A stretch of 64,000 nt of DNA from Alistipes senegalensis JC50 (GCF_025145645.1 NZ_CP102252.1:1426001-1490000), one strand, 5' to 3'. Positions 8,761-17,655 are shown, counted from the stretch's first letter. Program-made: numbers and translations. The notes: generated by a model from the letters alone, not told the origin.

Positions 8761-9567
8761 TTATTCGGCCGAATCCGGTCCGGATTCCATTTTGACGGGA
8801 TTGCCCTCCCCGTCGAGATAGTCCTCATAGACGGTCCGCCCGGCGCGCTCCTCCCCGTCGAGGTAGCGGCGGAAATTCTGTCCCAGCACCTTGCGTTCGA
8901 CGTACGACAGGGCGTCCGGCTGGAAATCGGCGAGCGTCAGGTCGAAGACGCTGCACATGAGTTTGATCTTCTTGTCCGAATAGGGTCCGTAGAACTGGTC
9001 CGACCACCCGTCGAGCCGCACGTACTTGTCGCTCACCGTGACGGTGTGGCGCAGCACGTCCGTACCCACGGTCTCGGTCCCGTTCACCGGGAGCCAGGCG
9101 CTCAGCGGCAGGTCGAACTGCTCGTTGGGAAGCAGTTCGAGCGTGAGCGTCAGCTCCTTCCCGTCGAGCGAGGCCCGGCGGAAAAACCGGATCGGAATGT
9201 AACCGTAAACCTCGCCCGCCGCGACGACGCAGTCGCCCTCGGGCAGTTCGTAGTCGTGTCCCTCCTGCGCCGTGGTCCGGTCGGCGACGGTGCGGAAGGC
9301 AAAGGCGCGCGGATAGTCGGCCACCGAACCGATGACCTTGACCCGCAGTTGCAGGGTCTGTTCGTCGGTTCCGCTGGGCAGCAGCGCGAACGGGAGGCTC
9401 GAATCGGCGGTGTAGCGCGGGTTCTCCTCGTCGCTGCCCGATTGCAGCATGGCGAAATAGATTCCCGTCTGCCCGTCGTAGGTCCGGATGGATTCGTTGC
9501 AGGCCCCCAACGCGAGGGCCGCGGCAGCGAGCGCCGGAATCAGTCCGTATCGGTTGTAATTTTTCAT
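8761..9567 (-). CDS. DUF4843 lipoprotein
   Basis: A 268-residue lipoprotein with the anchored Cys at about 23 (LALGACNES) and the DUF4843 pattern YDGQTGIYF shortly after. The middle (DRTTAQEGHDYELP, GYIPIRFFRR) resembles a Calx-beta-like beta sandwich, as is usual for this family. DUF4843 genes are regularly the third gene after SusC and SusD in Bacteroidota, as here: 8 bases after susD and 13 bases before the PKD-like gene. It is presumably a surface component of the uptake complex. Confidence 0.85.
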   Translation of the reverse strand: MKNYNRYGLIPALAAAALALGACNESIRTYDGQTGIYFAMLQSGSDEENPRYTADSSLPFALLPSGTDEQTLQLRVKVIGSVADYPRAFAFRTVADRTTAQEGHDYELPEGDCVVAAGEVYGYIPIRFFRRASLDGKELTLTLELLPNEQFDLPLSAWLPVNGTETVGTDVLRHTVTVSDKYVRLDGWSDQFYGPYSDKKIKLMCSVFDLTLADFQPDALSYVERKVLGQNFRRYLDGEERAGRTVYEDYLDGEGNPVKMESGPDSAE

Positions 9568-9575
9568 GTCGAACG

Positions 9576-11039
9576 CTATTTATGGTGCTCCTGTTCCTTC
9601 TCGGGCAGCGCGAAGAGGTAATTCGCCGGGTCGAACTCCAAATAGCCGCCGTTGTTGCTGTACACTTTCCGGATCGAGGTCTTGCGCAGACGCTTGTAGT
9701 ACCAGAAGAGCTGCCCCTCGCCGACGAATTCGCGGATGTACTCCTCCGTGAGATCGTTGCTCAGCGTTCCCGTCGCGGGCAGCGAGGTCGCCTTGCGGGC
9801 CGAGCGCAGCGCGTTGAGCCACCCGTAGGCCGTCGCCTTGGAGTCCTCGCACTCGGCGGCGATCAGGTACATCTCCGCCATCCGGACGACGGGGACCATC
9901 GAGGCGTAACCCAGGTCCATGTCCTGCACCTGCCCGTATTTGACGAAGAAACGCTGGTCCACGCCCTCGGTATTCTTGAGCGTCTGCCACTGGTAGGTGC
10001 GCAGGTCGCTTTCCGAATCGTAGAGGTTGTGCACGGCCAGTTCACCCATCGTGAGCAGGTTGACCTGTTCGAGTTTGTTGGAAAAGAATTTGTCGTGGAT
10101 GTCGCTCGTGCGTTTCGAGTTGACCGCCGAGAAGAGCGCCTCCGACGAGAAGATGCGGTCTTCGGAGTTCTGCGTGGCCACGCCGACGGCGGTCTGCCCG
10201 GTCACATCCTCGCGCGACGCGAAGGGAAAGAACGGCCCGGCCTCGTCGATCACCTCCCCGGCCAGCCGCCCTGCCAGCGTCCGGTCGCCGGTATAGATGG
10301 CCAGCCGCGCCTGCAACGCTTTCACCGCAAAGTAATTGAGCCGCAGGTGACGGCTCCGGTAACGCACCGAACCGGTCGTTTCGCCGTTCAACCGCCCCTC
10401 GGTGCGCACGGGGTCCCACTCAGCGAGTTCGGAGAGCGCGTCGGTGAAGTCCCCGGCGATCTTTTCGGCCACCTCGTTCGCGGGCAGCAGCGGCGTGACG
10501 GTCAGTTCGCTGCTCGTGCGGTAGGGAATCGAAACCCGGGCGGGAGCCTCCGCGAAGACGGGCCCGAAGATGCGCAGCATCTCGAAGTGCAGCAACGCCC
10601 GCATGCCCAGCATCTCGCCGCGGATGATGTGGTAGGCGCGGTCGGAGAGCACATCGCGGTCGCTCTCGCAATGTTCGAGAATCTTGTTGACGTTGGCGAT
10701 GACGAAATAGGCTTTGTCCCACGTATCGGCGACGGCCGTCTTGCGGGCCTCCGCGGAGTAGGCGCCCAGCGTGTTGAAGGTATGGGTCGAAGGCTGCGTG
10801 GTATCGAAATACTGGGCCTGCACATCGAACGTGACGGCCGCGAGCGACTTGCCGTATAAGCTCGCCTGCGGCAACTCGGCATAAACGCCGTTGAGCGCCG
10901 TGAAGAACCCCTCCTCGGTCTCGAACAGGGTGTTCTCCATGATACGGTCCGACGAGTCGATCGTCAGCCAGCCCTTGCAGCCGCCCGACAACAGCGCCAG
11001 CGCCATCAGGAAATATAGTTTGATGATTTTCATAAGCAT
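9576..11039 (-). CDS. SusD/RagB-family outer-membrane lipoprotein
   Basis: A 487-residue SusD-like protein that should sit as the lid on the SusC-type pore encoded just upstream and capture the substrate. Lipid-anchored Cys at about 21 (LLSGGCKGWL) is followed by DSSDRIMENTLFETEEGF, the usual SusD opening. TPR-like helices (LGMRALLHFEMLRIFGPV) and the C-terminal MAEMYLIAAECEDS and LNALRSARK are family hallmarks. Two ATGs two codons apart (11039 and 11033) could be the start. It follows susC by 12-18 bases. Confidence 0.93.
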   Translation of the reverse strand: MLMKIIKLYFLMALALLSGGCKGWLTIDSSDRIMENTLFETEEGFFTALNGVYAELPQASLYGKSLAAVTFDVQAQYFDTTQPSTHTFNTLGAYSAEARKTAVADTWDKAYFVIANVNKILEHCESDRDVLSDRAYHIIRGEMLGMRALLHFEMLRIFGPVFAEAPARVSIPYRTSSELTVTPLLPANEVAEKIAGDFTDALSELAEWDPVRTEGRLNGETTGSVRYRSRHLRLNYFAVKALQARLAIYTGDRTLAGRLAGEVIDEAGPFFPFASREDVTGQTAVGVATQNSEDRIFSSEALFSAVNSKRTSDIHDKFFSNKLEQVNLLTMGELAVHNLYDSESDLRTYQWQTLKNTEGVDQRFFVKYGQVQDMDLGYASMVPVVRMAEMYLIAAECEDSKATAYGWLNALRSARKATSLPATGTLSNDLTEEYIREFVGEGQLFWYYKRLRKTSIRKVYSNNGGYLEFDPANYLFALPEKEQEHHK

Positions 11040-11051
11040 ACGGTTTTCGGA

Positions 11052-14000
11052 TCAGAAACGCAGGCTGATCGACAGCGAGAAACTTTTCGAAAAAGGATAG
11101 TCCGTACCGCGCTCCTCCTTGAAGGATGCCAGGCGGAAGATGTCGTTCATATAGAAGCGGAACGAAGCGCCCTGGACGCCGACGACATGCAGCCAGCGGG
11201 CCGAGGTTTCGTAACCGACGGAGATCGACTCCCCGGCGATGTAGTTCTCCCGGAGCACGAAGCGCGAGGACATGGGCGTAGTGTCGTCGATGCTGATGGC
11301 CTTGAAACGGGCCTTGTCACCGGGTTTCTGCCAGCGGTCGTGCAGCGCGCGCCGGTCGAGGTTGTAGTAGAGCGCCGTTTCGGAGATGTTCTCCACCTTG
11401 TTGTAGAGCGCCGAAGCGAATACGTCGGCCCCGAAGCTGTAACGCAGGTTGACGCTGGCCGAAAAGCCCTTGTAGAAGATCGAGGTTCCGATGATACCCT
11501 CCAGAGCGGGAGCCGAGGAGCCCACCACCACCTCGTCGTTGGCGTCGTACTTGAACGTATAGCTGCCGTCCTTGCGGATGAAGACCTCGCGTCCCGAGGA
11601 GGGGTCGATGCCGTGCGACCGCACGGCCCAGATGTCGTCGGGGCTGGCGCCGTCGTAATAACGCTTGAAGGTCGTGGCGCTGCCCTTCTGGTTCATGAAG
11701 TCGAGTTTGTCGCCGATGTTGCGGTACTCCGAGTTGTTCTGGCTGAAAGAGGCGTTCACGCTCCAGCGCAGGTACTGCCGTTTCATGACCACCACGTTGA
11801 GACTGCCCGAAAAGCCCTTCGAGATCTGACCGCCGAAATTGGTGTAGATGCGCGTCGTGCCCAGCGACGGGGGCACGGGAATCTGGGCCAGCAGCGGGTC
11901 GGTGTTCTTGTGGTAGAAATCCACCGAGAACTTCACGCGGTCGAAGATGTCGATGTCGAGACCGAGGTTCTTGTCGATGGTTTTCTGCCATTTGAGATTC
12001 GGGTTGCCGAACTTTTCGAGGATCGCGCTGGTCCCGAAGAGATTCTGGTAGGTGGAGTTGTAGATGTAGGTTCCCGAAGCCGTGTAGGCGTCGAAATTCT
12101 GGTTTCCGGGGTTACCGATCGAGAAGCGCAGCTTCAGCAGGTCGAGCCATTCGGCCTTGCACCACGCCTCGTTGTGGATGTTCCACCCCACGCCCACGGC
12201 CCACGTCGTCGTGAAGAGGTTCTCCGAACCGAAAACCGACGATCCGTCCATACGCAGGCTGGCGTCGAACAGATAACGGTTGCGGTAGGAGTAGTTGCCG
12301 TTGAGATAGAAGCTCGTGCTGCGGCTGATCCGGTCCGTATAGCTCGGCTTGTCGCCCTGCTGGAAACCTTCGGAGAACGAGGGATTCTGGTGCAGGTCGC
12401 TCGTGAATCCGAAGATCTCGTAGCCGGTGTTCTTCTGCGTGCGCGAACTGAAATTCCAGCCGCCGACGGCATTGATCTGATGATGGCCGAAAAGCCGGCC
12501 GTAGGTGACGGTGACATCGCCGTTATAGCTCATCAGGTCGGTCTTTTCCGTCGTGTAGGAGCCCTTGGAGGTCGAACCGTTGAAATCGGAGTGCGCGGGC
12601 GACTTGAACGCCTCGCGCTCGGAGATGCTCTTATTCAGGGCGAGACGCCCGCGGACCTGCAACGAGGTCACGGGACGCCAGATGACCGTGAAATTGTTGC
12701 GCAGTCCGAGGTCCTTCGTCACGTCGGTGTTGACCACGCGGCGGAGCTGGTAGAGCGGGTTGTAGATGAACTCCTGCGCCACGGAATAAGGCTCCAGAAA
12801 CTCCGGAATCTCCCCGTCCTCGCTGTATTTGCGGTAATAGGGATTGGCCTGGGCGAAAGTCGAGAAGGAGACCGGCTCGCGCTCGCTCTTCACGGAATCG
12901 AAGCTGAAATCGTTCGAAAAGATCAGCTTGTCGGTGCGGTAGACGAGGTTGATATTACCGCCCGTAATCCCCTTTTCGGAGCCCTTCATGATGCCCTTCT
13001 GATTGCTGTAATTCAACCCCACGCCGTAGAGCATGGCCTCGCTGCCGCCGTCGATATAAACGCTGTGCGTGTGATTCAGCACCGAGCGCAGGGGAACCGA
13101 CAACCAATAGGTGTCCACGCCGCGCATCACCTCGGCCAGCCGCGAATTGTAGAGCGCATCCAACTGATCCTGATCCTCGCCGACATAGCGTCCGGCCAGC
13201 ACCTCGTAGCGGAGCTTCTCTTCGGCATTCATCAGGTTGTAGTCGGAGAGGTCGGGGAACTCGAACCGCAGGTCGGCCGAATAGGAGACCCGCAGCTGCC
13301 CCGGCTCGGGCTTGACCGTCTCGACGACGATCACACCGTTGGAAGCCTTCGAACCATAGATGGCCGCCGAAGCGGCATCTTTGAGCACCGTGACACTGGC
13401 GATACGGTCCATGCTCAGGTTCTGAATCTGGGCGATCTCCACCTCGATACCGTCGAGGATGAAGAGCGGCTGATTGGCCGTATTGTCGTATTCGGTGGTG
13501 AGGTCGCCCACCAGACTGGTCTTGCCGCGAATCTCCAGATCGGGCAGCCGGTTGGGGTCGGAACCGAAAGCGCGGTTCTCGACGAGCGTCAAGGCCGGTT
13601 CGAGCGTTTTGAGACTCTGAAAGACGTTCTTCGTGCCGATGGCCCGCAACTCCTTGCCCGTGTAGGTCGTCGCCGAACCGGCGAAGCTGTTCTTGTCGCG
13701 GCTGTAAATACCCGTCACCACCACCTCGTTGACCTGCGTGGCGTCCTCTTTGAGCACGACTTCCAGATCGCGCTGGTTGGCATACTCCACCTCGAAGGGG
13801 ACCATGCCTATGAAGGTGAAAACGATGGTCTGCTTGCCCGACGGAATGCCTTGCAGGCGAAATTCGCCCTTGGCGTCGGTCGCGGTGCCGATACGGGGCG
13901 TCGATTTCACATAAACCGAGGCACCGACAATGAATTCGCCTTTCTCGTTTTTGACATTGCCGGTTATCGTCCGGCTGGGTTTGGAAGCGCTACTCTGTGC

Positions 14001-14063
14001 ATGAACGAGCAGGGGGGGGGAGATCAATGCAGACAACAGAAGCAGCAGAAGTCGCAGTTTCAT
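11052..14063 (-). CDS. SusC/RagA-family TonB-dependent outer-membrane transporter
   Basis: A 1003-residue outer-membrane beta-barrel that imports substrate with TonB energy. In order: signal peptide (cleaved near HAQ-SS at 23), a carboxypeptidase-regulatory-like domain (about 31-105, TGNVKNEKGEFIVGASV), a TonB-box-like EVVVTG (113-118), the plug (PLFILDGIEVE, SVTVLKDAASAAIYG, ASNGVIVVET) and the barrel ending in aromatic FSLSISLRF. The start at 14063 is chosen because it gives the signal peptide and lies downstream of a promoter at 14173; the frame is open further up. Codons 15-18 of the signal peptide contain nine C in a row, which could make expression phase variable. First gene of a six-gene operon. 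Confidence 0.93.
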   Translation of the reverse strand: MKLRLLLLLLSALISPPLLVHAQSSASKPSRTITGNVKNEKGEFIVGASVYVKSTPRIGTATDAKGEFRLQGIPSGKQTIVFTFIGMVPFEVEYANQRDLEVVLKEDATQVNEVVVTGIYSRDKNSFAGSATTYTGKELRAIGTKNVFQSLKTLEPALTLVENRAFGSDPNRLPDLEIRGKTSLVGDLTTEYDNTANQPLFILDGIEVEIAQIQNLSMDRIASVTVLKDAASAAIYGSKASNGVIVVETVKPEPGQLRVSYSADLRFEFPDLSDYNLMNAEEKLRYEVLAGRYVGEDQDQLDALYNSRLAEVMRGVDTYWLSVPLRSVLNHTHSVYIDGGSEAMLYGVGLNYSNQKGIMKGSEKGITGGNINLVYRTDKLIFSNDFSFDSVKSEREPVSFSTFAQANPYYRKYSEDGEIPEFLEPYSVAQEFIYNPLYQLRRVVNTDVTKDLGLRNNFTVIWRPVTSLQVRGRLALNKSISEREAFKSPAHSDFNGSTSKGSYTTEKTDLMSYNGDVTVTYGRLFGHHQINAVGGWNFSSRTQKNTGYEIFGFTSDLHQNPSFSEGFQQGDKPSYTDRISRSTSFYLNGNYSYRNRYLFDASLRMDGSSVFGSENLFTTTWAVGVGWNIHNEAWCKAEWLDLLKLRFSIGNPGNQNFDAYTASGTYIYNSTYQNLFGTSAILEKFGNPNLKWQKTIDKNLGLDIDIFDRVKFSVDFYHKNTDPLLAQIPVPPSLGTTRIYTNFGGQISKGFSGSLNVVVMKRQYLRWSVNASFSQNNSEYRNIGDKLDFMNQKGSATTFKRYYDGASPDDIWAVRSHGIDPSSGREVFIRKDGSYTFKYDANDEVVVGSSAPALEGIIGTSIFYKGFSASVNLRYSFGADVFASALYNKVENISETALYYNLDRRALHDRWQKPGDKARFKAISIDDTTPMSSRFVLRENYIAGESISVGYETSARWLHVVGVQGASFRFYMNDIFRLASFKEERGTDYPFSKSFSLSISLRF
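14012..14020. repeat. Nine-base G/C homopolymer inside the SusC signal peptide
   Basis: Nine G on the plus strand (nine C on the coding strand) cover codons 15-18 (Ser-Pro-Pro-Leu) of the SusC-type gene. The gene is in frame with nine. A gain or loss of one base would stop synthesis of the transporter. Confidence 0.95.
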
Positions 14064-14172
14064 AGATTCGGAGTATTTCCGCCTGCCGGGAAAAAGCGAC
14101 TCCGGCCGATCGGAATTCATTTGACTTTTCGCACGCTCCGGAGGCAGGTTATCCGACACCGGAGAGAATGTG

Positions 14173-14204
14173 CAAAGGTATAATATTAATTCGGAATAGC
14201 AAAA
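14173..14204 (-). promoter_or_regulatory. Promoter of the SusC/SusD operon
   Basis: On the minus strand, TACCTTTG (14180-14173) is a match to TAnnTTTG, with TTTTG ending at 14200 as the -33 element, 19 bases away. It leaves an untranslated leader of about 100 bases before the susC ATG. Confidence 0.8.
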
Positions 14205-14334
14205 CAGGACGCATCCCTAAAAAAGGGGATTTTTTCATTTCGCCGTTGCCGTCCGGAAAGCGGAAAGAACGGCAAGGGCGGGCGAAAGCCCCCTGCGAAA
14301 CAGCGAAGCGATCTTCCGGCCATGATACAATCCG

Positions 14335-14376
14335 AAAAATCCGCGAATGGGGCGTCAGTCCCATCCGCGGATTTCA
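14335..14376 (-). terminator. Terminator of the ribosomal protein cluster after rplQ
   Basis: AAATCCGCG (14337-14345) pairs with CGCGGATTT (14366-14374), and the stem continues with ATGGG/CCCAT after one mismatch; on the minus strand it runs into ATTTTTCGG. It lies about 35 bases beyond the rplQ stop. The rest of the 346-base spacer 14064-14409 holds the susC promoter and leader and nothing else recognised. Confidence 0.8.
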
Positions 14377-14409
14377 ACGGAAACGGCGCAAATGCACCGC
14401 TGTCACGAA

Positions 14410-15021
14410 TTACATTTTCTTGCCCACGTTGGTCTTCTTGGCAACCTTCGGAGCGGCAGCCTTGGCCGAAGCGGCCTTCGGGGCTGCGGGCTTCTTCGGG
14501 GCGGCAGCCTTCTTGGGCGCTGCGGCCTTCTTGGCCTCGCCGCCCTCGACGACGGTGGCCTCCTCCACGGCGTCGGTCTTCTTCGCTGCGGGCTTGCGCG
14601 AACGGCGCGTCTTGGGTTTCGCCTCCGAAGCGGCAGCCGGAGCGATGCCCAGCGTGTAAGCCTCGTTGAAATCGACGAACTCGATGATGCACATGTCGGC
14701 AGCGTCGCCCAGACGGAAACCGGTCTTCAGAATGCGGGTGTAACCGCCCGGACGCTCGGCGATCTTCGGAGCGATCGTGCGGAACAGTTCCGTGACGGCC
14801 TCCTTCTGTTTCAGGTACGAGAATACTACACGGCGCGAGTGGGTCGTGTCCTCCTTCGACTTGGTTACCAGGGGCTCCACGAACTGCCGTACGGCCTTTG
14901 CCTTCGCAACGGTGGTCTCGATGCGCTTGTGCATGATCAGCGACGATGCCATGTTCGAAAGCATCGCCTTGCGGTGTCCCGCCTGACGGCCGAGGTGGTT
15001 GAAATTCTTATTGTGTCTCAT
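14410..15021 (-). CDS. rplQ: 50S ribosomal protein L17 with Ala/Lys-rich tail
   Basis: L17 of the large subunit, last gene of the cluster. The core (MRHNKNFNHLGRQAGHRKAM through GDAADMCIIEF) covers about 125 residues, the usual bacterial length. A further 75 residues follow, almost only Ala, Lys and Pro (KKAAAPKKAAAPKKPAAP), like a histone H1 tail; it is probably disordered and positively charged. rpoA ends 4 bases upstream. The identity is certain, and the role of the tail is unknown. Confidence 0.97.
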   Translation of the reverse strand: MRHNKNFNHLGRQAGHRKAMLSNMASSLIMHKRIETTVAKAKAVRQFVEPLVTKSKEDTTHSRRVVFSYLKQKEAVTELFRTIAPKIAERPGGYTRILKTGFRLGDAADMCIIEFVDFNEAYTLGIAPAAASEAKPKTRRSRKPAAKKTDAVEEATVVEGGEAKKAAAPKKAAAPKKPAAPKAASAKAAAPKVAKKTNVGKKM

Positions 15022-15025
15022 TTAA

Positions 15026-16018
15026 TTAATCTTTGTCAAGTTTGTAGATTGATACGTCCATACCGAACTTCAAGTTGAGCGAGGTCAGCAGCTCGTCGAG
15101 TTCCGTCAGCGACTTCTTGCCGAAGTTGCGGAACTTCAGCAGGTCGTTGCGGTTCAGCTTCACGAGATCCCCCACGGTATCCACGTCGGCGGCTTTCAGA
15201 CAGTTCAGGGCGCGGACCGAAAGATCCTGGTCCGAGAGCTTCGTCTTCAGCAGCTGACGCATGTGGAGAACATCCTCATCGAACTCCTCGGCACCGTTCG
15301 TATCTTCCATGTTGACGGTGATCTTCTCGTCGGAGAAGAGCATGAAGTGCTGGATGAGAATCTTGGCGGCCTCTTTCAGAGCCTCTTTGGGGTGAATCGA
15401 CCCGTCGGTAGTAATTTCCAAATTCAACTTCTCGTAGTCGGTCCTCTGCTCGACGCGGTAGTCCTCGATCGAGTACTTCACGTTCTTGATGGGCGTGAAG
15501 ATCGAGTCGATCGGAAGCGTTCCGAACTCGCTCTCGGCGGGGGCGTTCTCCTCCGCGGGCACGTAGCCGCGGCCCTTGCCGATCGTGAGCGTCATCTGCA
15601 TCTTGGTGCCCGGGGCCAGGTGGCAGATCACCAGGTCGGGGTTGAGCACCTTGAAGAACGACAGGTAATTCGAGATATATCCGGCAGTCAGCTCCGTCAC
15701 ACCCGCAACGTTAATGGATACTTTTTCTGCATCCTGATTATCGACTGTGCGGATAAAACGAACCTGCTTCAGATTGAGGATGATGTTCAACATATCCTCC
15801 ATCACACCGGGGATAGCGGCAAACTCGTGATCGACACCGGCTACCTTGACAGTCGTGATCGCATAACCCTCGAGCGAGGAGAGCAGAATACGACGTAAAG
15901 CGTTACCGACAGTCCGGCCGAATCCGGGCTCCAACGGCCGGAACTCGAACTTTCCGAACGATGAAGTGGACTCAAGCATAATAACCTTCTCAGGTTTCTG
16001 GAATGCTAATATTGCCAT
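15026..16018 (-). CDS. rpoA: DNA-directed RNA polymerase alpha subunit
   Basis: Alpha subunit, 330 residues: N-terminal dimerisation domain (FGRTVGNALRRILLSSLEGY) that nucleates polymerase assembly, a linker, and an intact C-terminal domain with helix-hairpin-helix pattern (SVRALNCLKAADVDTVGDL, NFGKKSLTELDELL) that contacts DNA and regulators. Placed between rpsD and rplQ as in most bacteria. Length and domains are standard. Confidence 0.98.
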   Translation of the reverse strand: MAILAFQKPEKVIMLESTSSFGKFEFRPLEPGFGRTVGNALRRILLSSLEGYAITTVKVAGVDHEFAAIPGVMEDMLNIILNLKQVRFIRTVDNQDAEKVSINVAGVTELTAGYISNYLSFFKVLNPDLVICHLAPGTKMQMTLTIGKGRGYVPAEENAPAESEFGTLPIDSIFTPIKNVKYSIEDYRVEQRTDYEKLNLEITTDGSIHPKEALKEAAKILIQHFMLFSDEKITVNMEDTNGAEEFDEDVLHMRQLLKTKLSDQDLSVRALNCLKAADVDTVGDLVKLNRNDLLKFRNFGKKSLTELDELLTSLNLKFGMDVSIYKLDKD

Positions 16019-16039
16019 AATAGTGAATTTGTTTGATTA

Positions 16040-16648
16040 CTACTTCGAGTACAACTCGACGATGAGCTGCTCCTTGATGTTCTCGGGAATCTCCTCACGC
16101 TCCGGGCGCTGGAGGAACTTTCCGCTCATCGAAGCGTTGTCCCACTCCAACCAGGCGTAGCGGCTCTTCGACGAGCCGGACAGAGATACCGTGATCACTT
16201 CCAGGCTCTTCGACTTCTCGCGAACCGACACCACGTCACCCGCACGCAGCGAGTACGAGGGAATGTTCACGACGTTGCCGTTCACACAGATATGGCAGTG
16301 CGAAACGAGCTGGCGGGCAGCGGCACGCGTCGGGGCGATACCCAGGCGGTAAACGACGTTGTCCAGACGGCATTCCAGCAGCTTCAACAGGTTCTCGCCC
16401 GTGATGCCGCCCATGCGGGCAGCCTGCTCGTAGGTGCGCGAGAACTGCTTCTCCAGCAGACCGTAGGTATATTTGGCCTTCTGCTTCTCGCTCAACTGCG
16501 TGCCGTACTCCGACACCTTTTTGCGCTTACGCGCCAGACCGTGCTGTCCGGGAGGATAATTGCGCTTTTCGAGCACCTTATCCGCACCATAGATAGCTTC
16601 GCCGAACTTGCGGGCGATTTTCGATTTAGGTCCTATGTATTTTCCCAT
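16040..16648 (-). CDS. rpsD: 30S ribosomal protein S4
   Basis: Small-subunit assembly protein binding the 5' domain of 16S rRNA, 202 residues. It begins MGKYIGPKSKIARKFGE and lacks the N-terminal zinc-binding Cys cluster, so it is the zinc-free form. The S4 RNA-binding domain is seen in ECRLDNVVYRLGIAPTRAAA and HCHICVNGNVVNIPSY. S4 often autoregulates the alpha operon; no leader structure was identified here. Confidence 0.98.
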   Translation of the reverse strand: MGKYIGPKSKIARKFGEAIYGADKVLEKRNYPPGQHGLARKRKKVSEYGTQLSEKQKAKYTYGLLEKQFSRTYEQAARMGGITGENLLKLLECRLDNVVYRLGIAPTRAAARQLVSHCHICVNGNVVNIPSYSLRAGDVVSVREKSKSLEVITVSLSGSSKSRYAWLEWDNASMSGKFLQRPEREEIPENIKEQLIVELYSK

Positions 16649-16699
16649 TGTCTTAACTTATTAAAAAAACGTTGAATATTCCTTACCTCGCACCGAAAA

Positions 16700-17089
16700 T
16701 TAGACGCGGCGGCGGTTAGGAGCACGGCAACCGTTGTGCGGCAGCGGAGTAACGTCGATGATCTCCATCACCTCGATACCTGCGCCGTGGATGGTGCGCA
16801 CAGCCGACTCGCGGCCGGCGCCCGGACCCTTGACATAGACTTTCACCTTGCGCAGGCCCATGTCGTAAGCCACCTTCGCGCAATCCTGCGAAGCGGTCTG
16901 TGCTGCATACGGAGTATTCTTCTTCGAACCACGGAAACCCATCTTACCGGCCGACGACCAGCTGATAACGTCACCCACCTCGTTGGTGATGGTGATGATC
17001 ACGTTGTTGAAAGTGGAGTGCACATAAGCGTTACCCACGGCTCCGACCTTGACAACCTTTTTCTTAACTGTTCCAGTTTTCTTTGCCAT
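16700..17089 (-). CDS. rpsK: 30S ribosomal protein S11
   Basis: Platform protein of the small subunit, 129 residues. VHSTFNNVIITITNEVGDV, SAGKMGFRGSKKNTPYAAQ and the basic C-terminus HNGCRAPNRRRV are typical. 51 bases separate it from rpsD and 13 from rpsM; standard alpha-operon order. Confidence 0.98.
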   Translation of the reverse strand: MAKKTGTVKKKVVKVGAVGNAYVHSTFNNVIITITNEVGDVISWSSAGKMGFRGSKKNTPYAAQTASQDCAKVAYDMGLRKVKVYVKGPGAGRESAVRTIHGAGIEVMEIIDVTPLPHNGCRAPNRRRV

Positions 17090-17102
17090 AATTCTCTAAA
17101 GA

Positions 17103-17483
17103 TTACTTCGTTGCCTTTTTCTTGTTTGCGACGGTCTTCTTGCGGCCCTTGCGGGTGCGCGCATTGTTCTTGGTTGACTGACCGCGGACCGGAAGACCCA
17201 GACGGTGACGGATGCCGCGGTAGCAGCCGATATCCATCAGGCGCTTGATGTTCATCTGGACCATCGAGCGGCATTCGCCCTCGACCTTGATGCCCATGTC
17301 GGCGATCGTCGAACGGATCGCTCCGACCTGGTCGTCCGACCAGTCCTGTACTTTGAGATCGTAGCTGATGCCAGCCGTCTCGAGAATTTTGCGAGCCGTC
17401 GAGCGACCGATGCCGTAGATATAGGTCAGGCCGATCTCGCCTCTTTTGTTTTTCGGTAAATCTACACCGACTATACGTGCCAT
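17103..17483 (-). CDS. rpsM: 30S ribosomal protein S13
   Basis: Head protein of the small subunit contacting the P-site tRNA and L5, 126 residues. It begins MARIVGVDLPKNKRGEIGL and has YGIGRSTARKIL, GCYRGIRHRLGLPVRGQ and the basic tail NNARTRKGRKKTVANKKK that reaches the decoding region. Confidence 0.98.
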   Translation of the reverse strand: MARIVGVDLPKNKRGEIGLTYIYGIGRSTARKILETAGISYDLKVQDWSDDQVGAIRSTIADMGIKVEGECRSMVQMNIKRLMDIGCYRGIRHRLGLPVRGQSTKNNARTRKGRKKTVANKKKATK

Positions 17484-17520
17484 ATAAATACTTTTTCTTT
17501 TTTGACTTGTCTAAAAAACA

Positions 17521-17637
17521 TTAACCCTGGCGCATTTTGAACTTGGGATTCTTCTTGCAAATGACGTAAAGTTTGCCTTTGCGCTTCACAATCTTGCAAT
17601 CCTCGCTTCTCTTCTTGATGGATGCTTTTACTTTCAT
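17521..17637 (-). CDS. rpmJ: 50S ribosomal protein L36, zinc-free form
   Basis: A 38-residue protein read directly from the minus strand (MKVKASIKKRSEDCKIV, KGKLYVICKKNPKF, ending KMRQG). The usual L36 zinc ribbon needs three Cys and one His; here only Cys14 and Cys27 remain, Ser and Phe replacing the others, so zinc binding is probably lost, as in many Bacteroidota. Lies between rpsM (37 bases) and infA (18 bases), the standard position. Confidence 0.95.
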   Translation of the reverse strand: MKVKASIKKRSEDCKIVKRKGKLYVICKKNPKFKMRQG

Positions 17638-17655
17638 GATTTTCAAGCAATCTAA

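Noticed and set aside
11187..14183. A 998-codon open frame antisense to the SusC-type gene
   Set aside because: Shadow frame; the SusC gene has signal peptide, domains and promoter, and this frame has none.
14213..14235. ATCCC-TAAAAAAG-GGGAT followed by T residues as a plus-strand terminator
   Set aside because: No plus-strand gene ends upstream; the stem is only five bases and lies next to the susC promoter.
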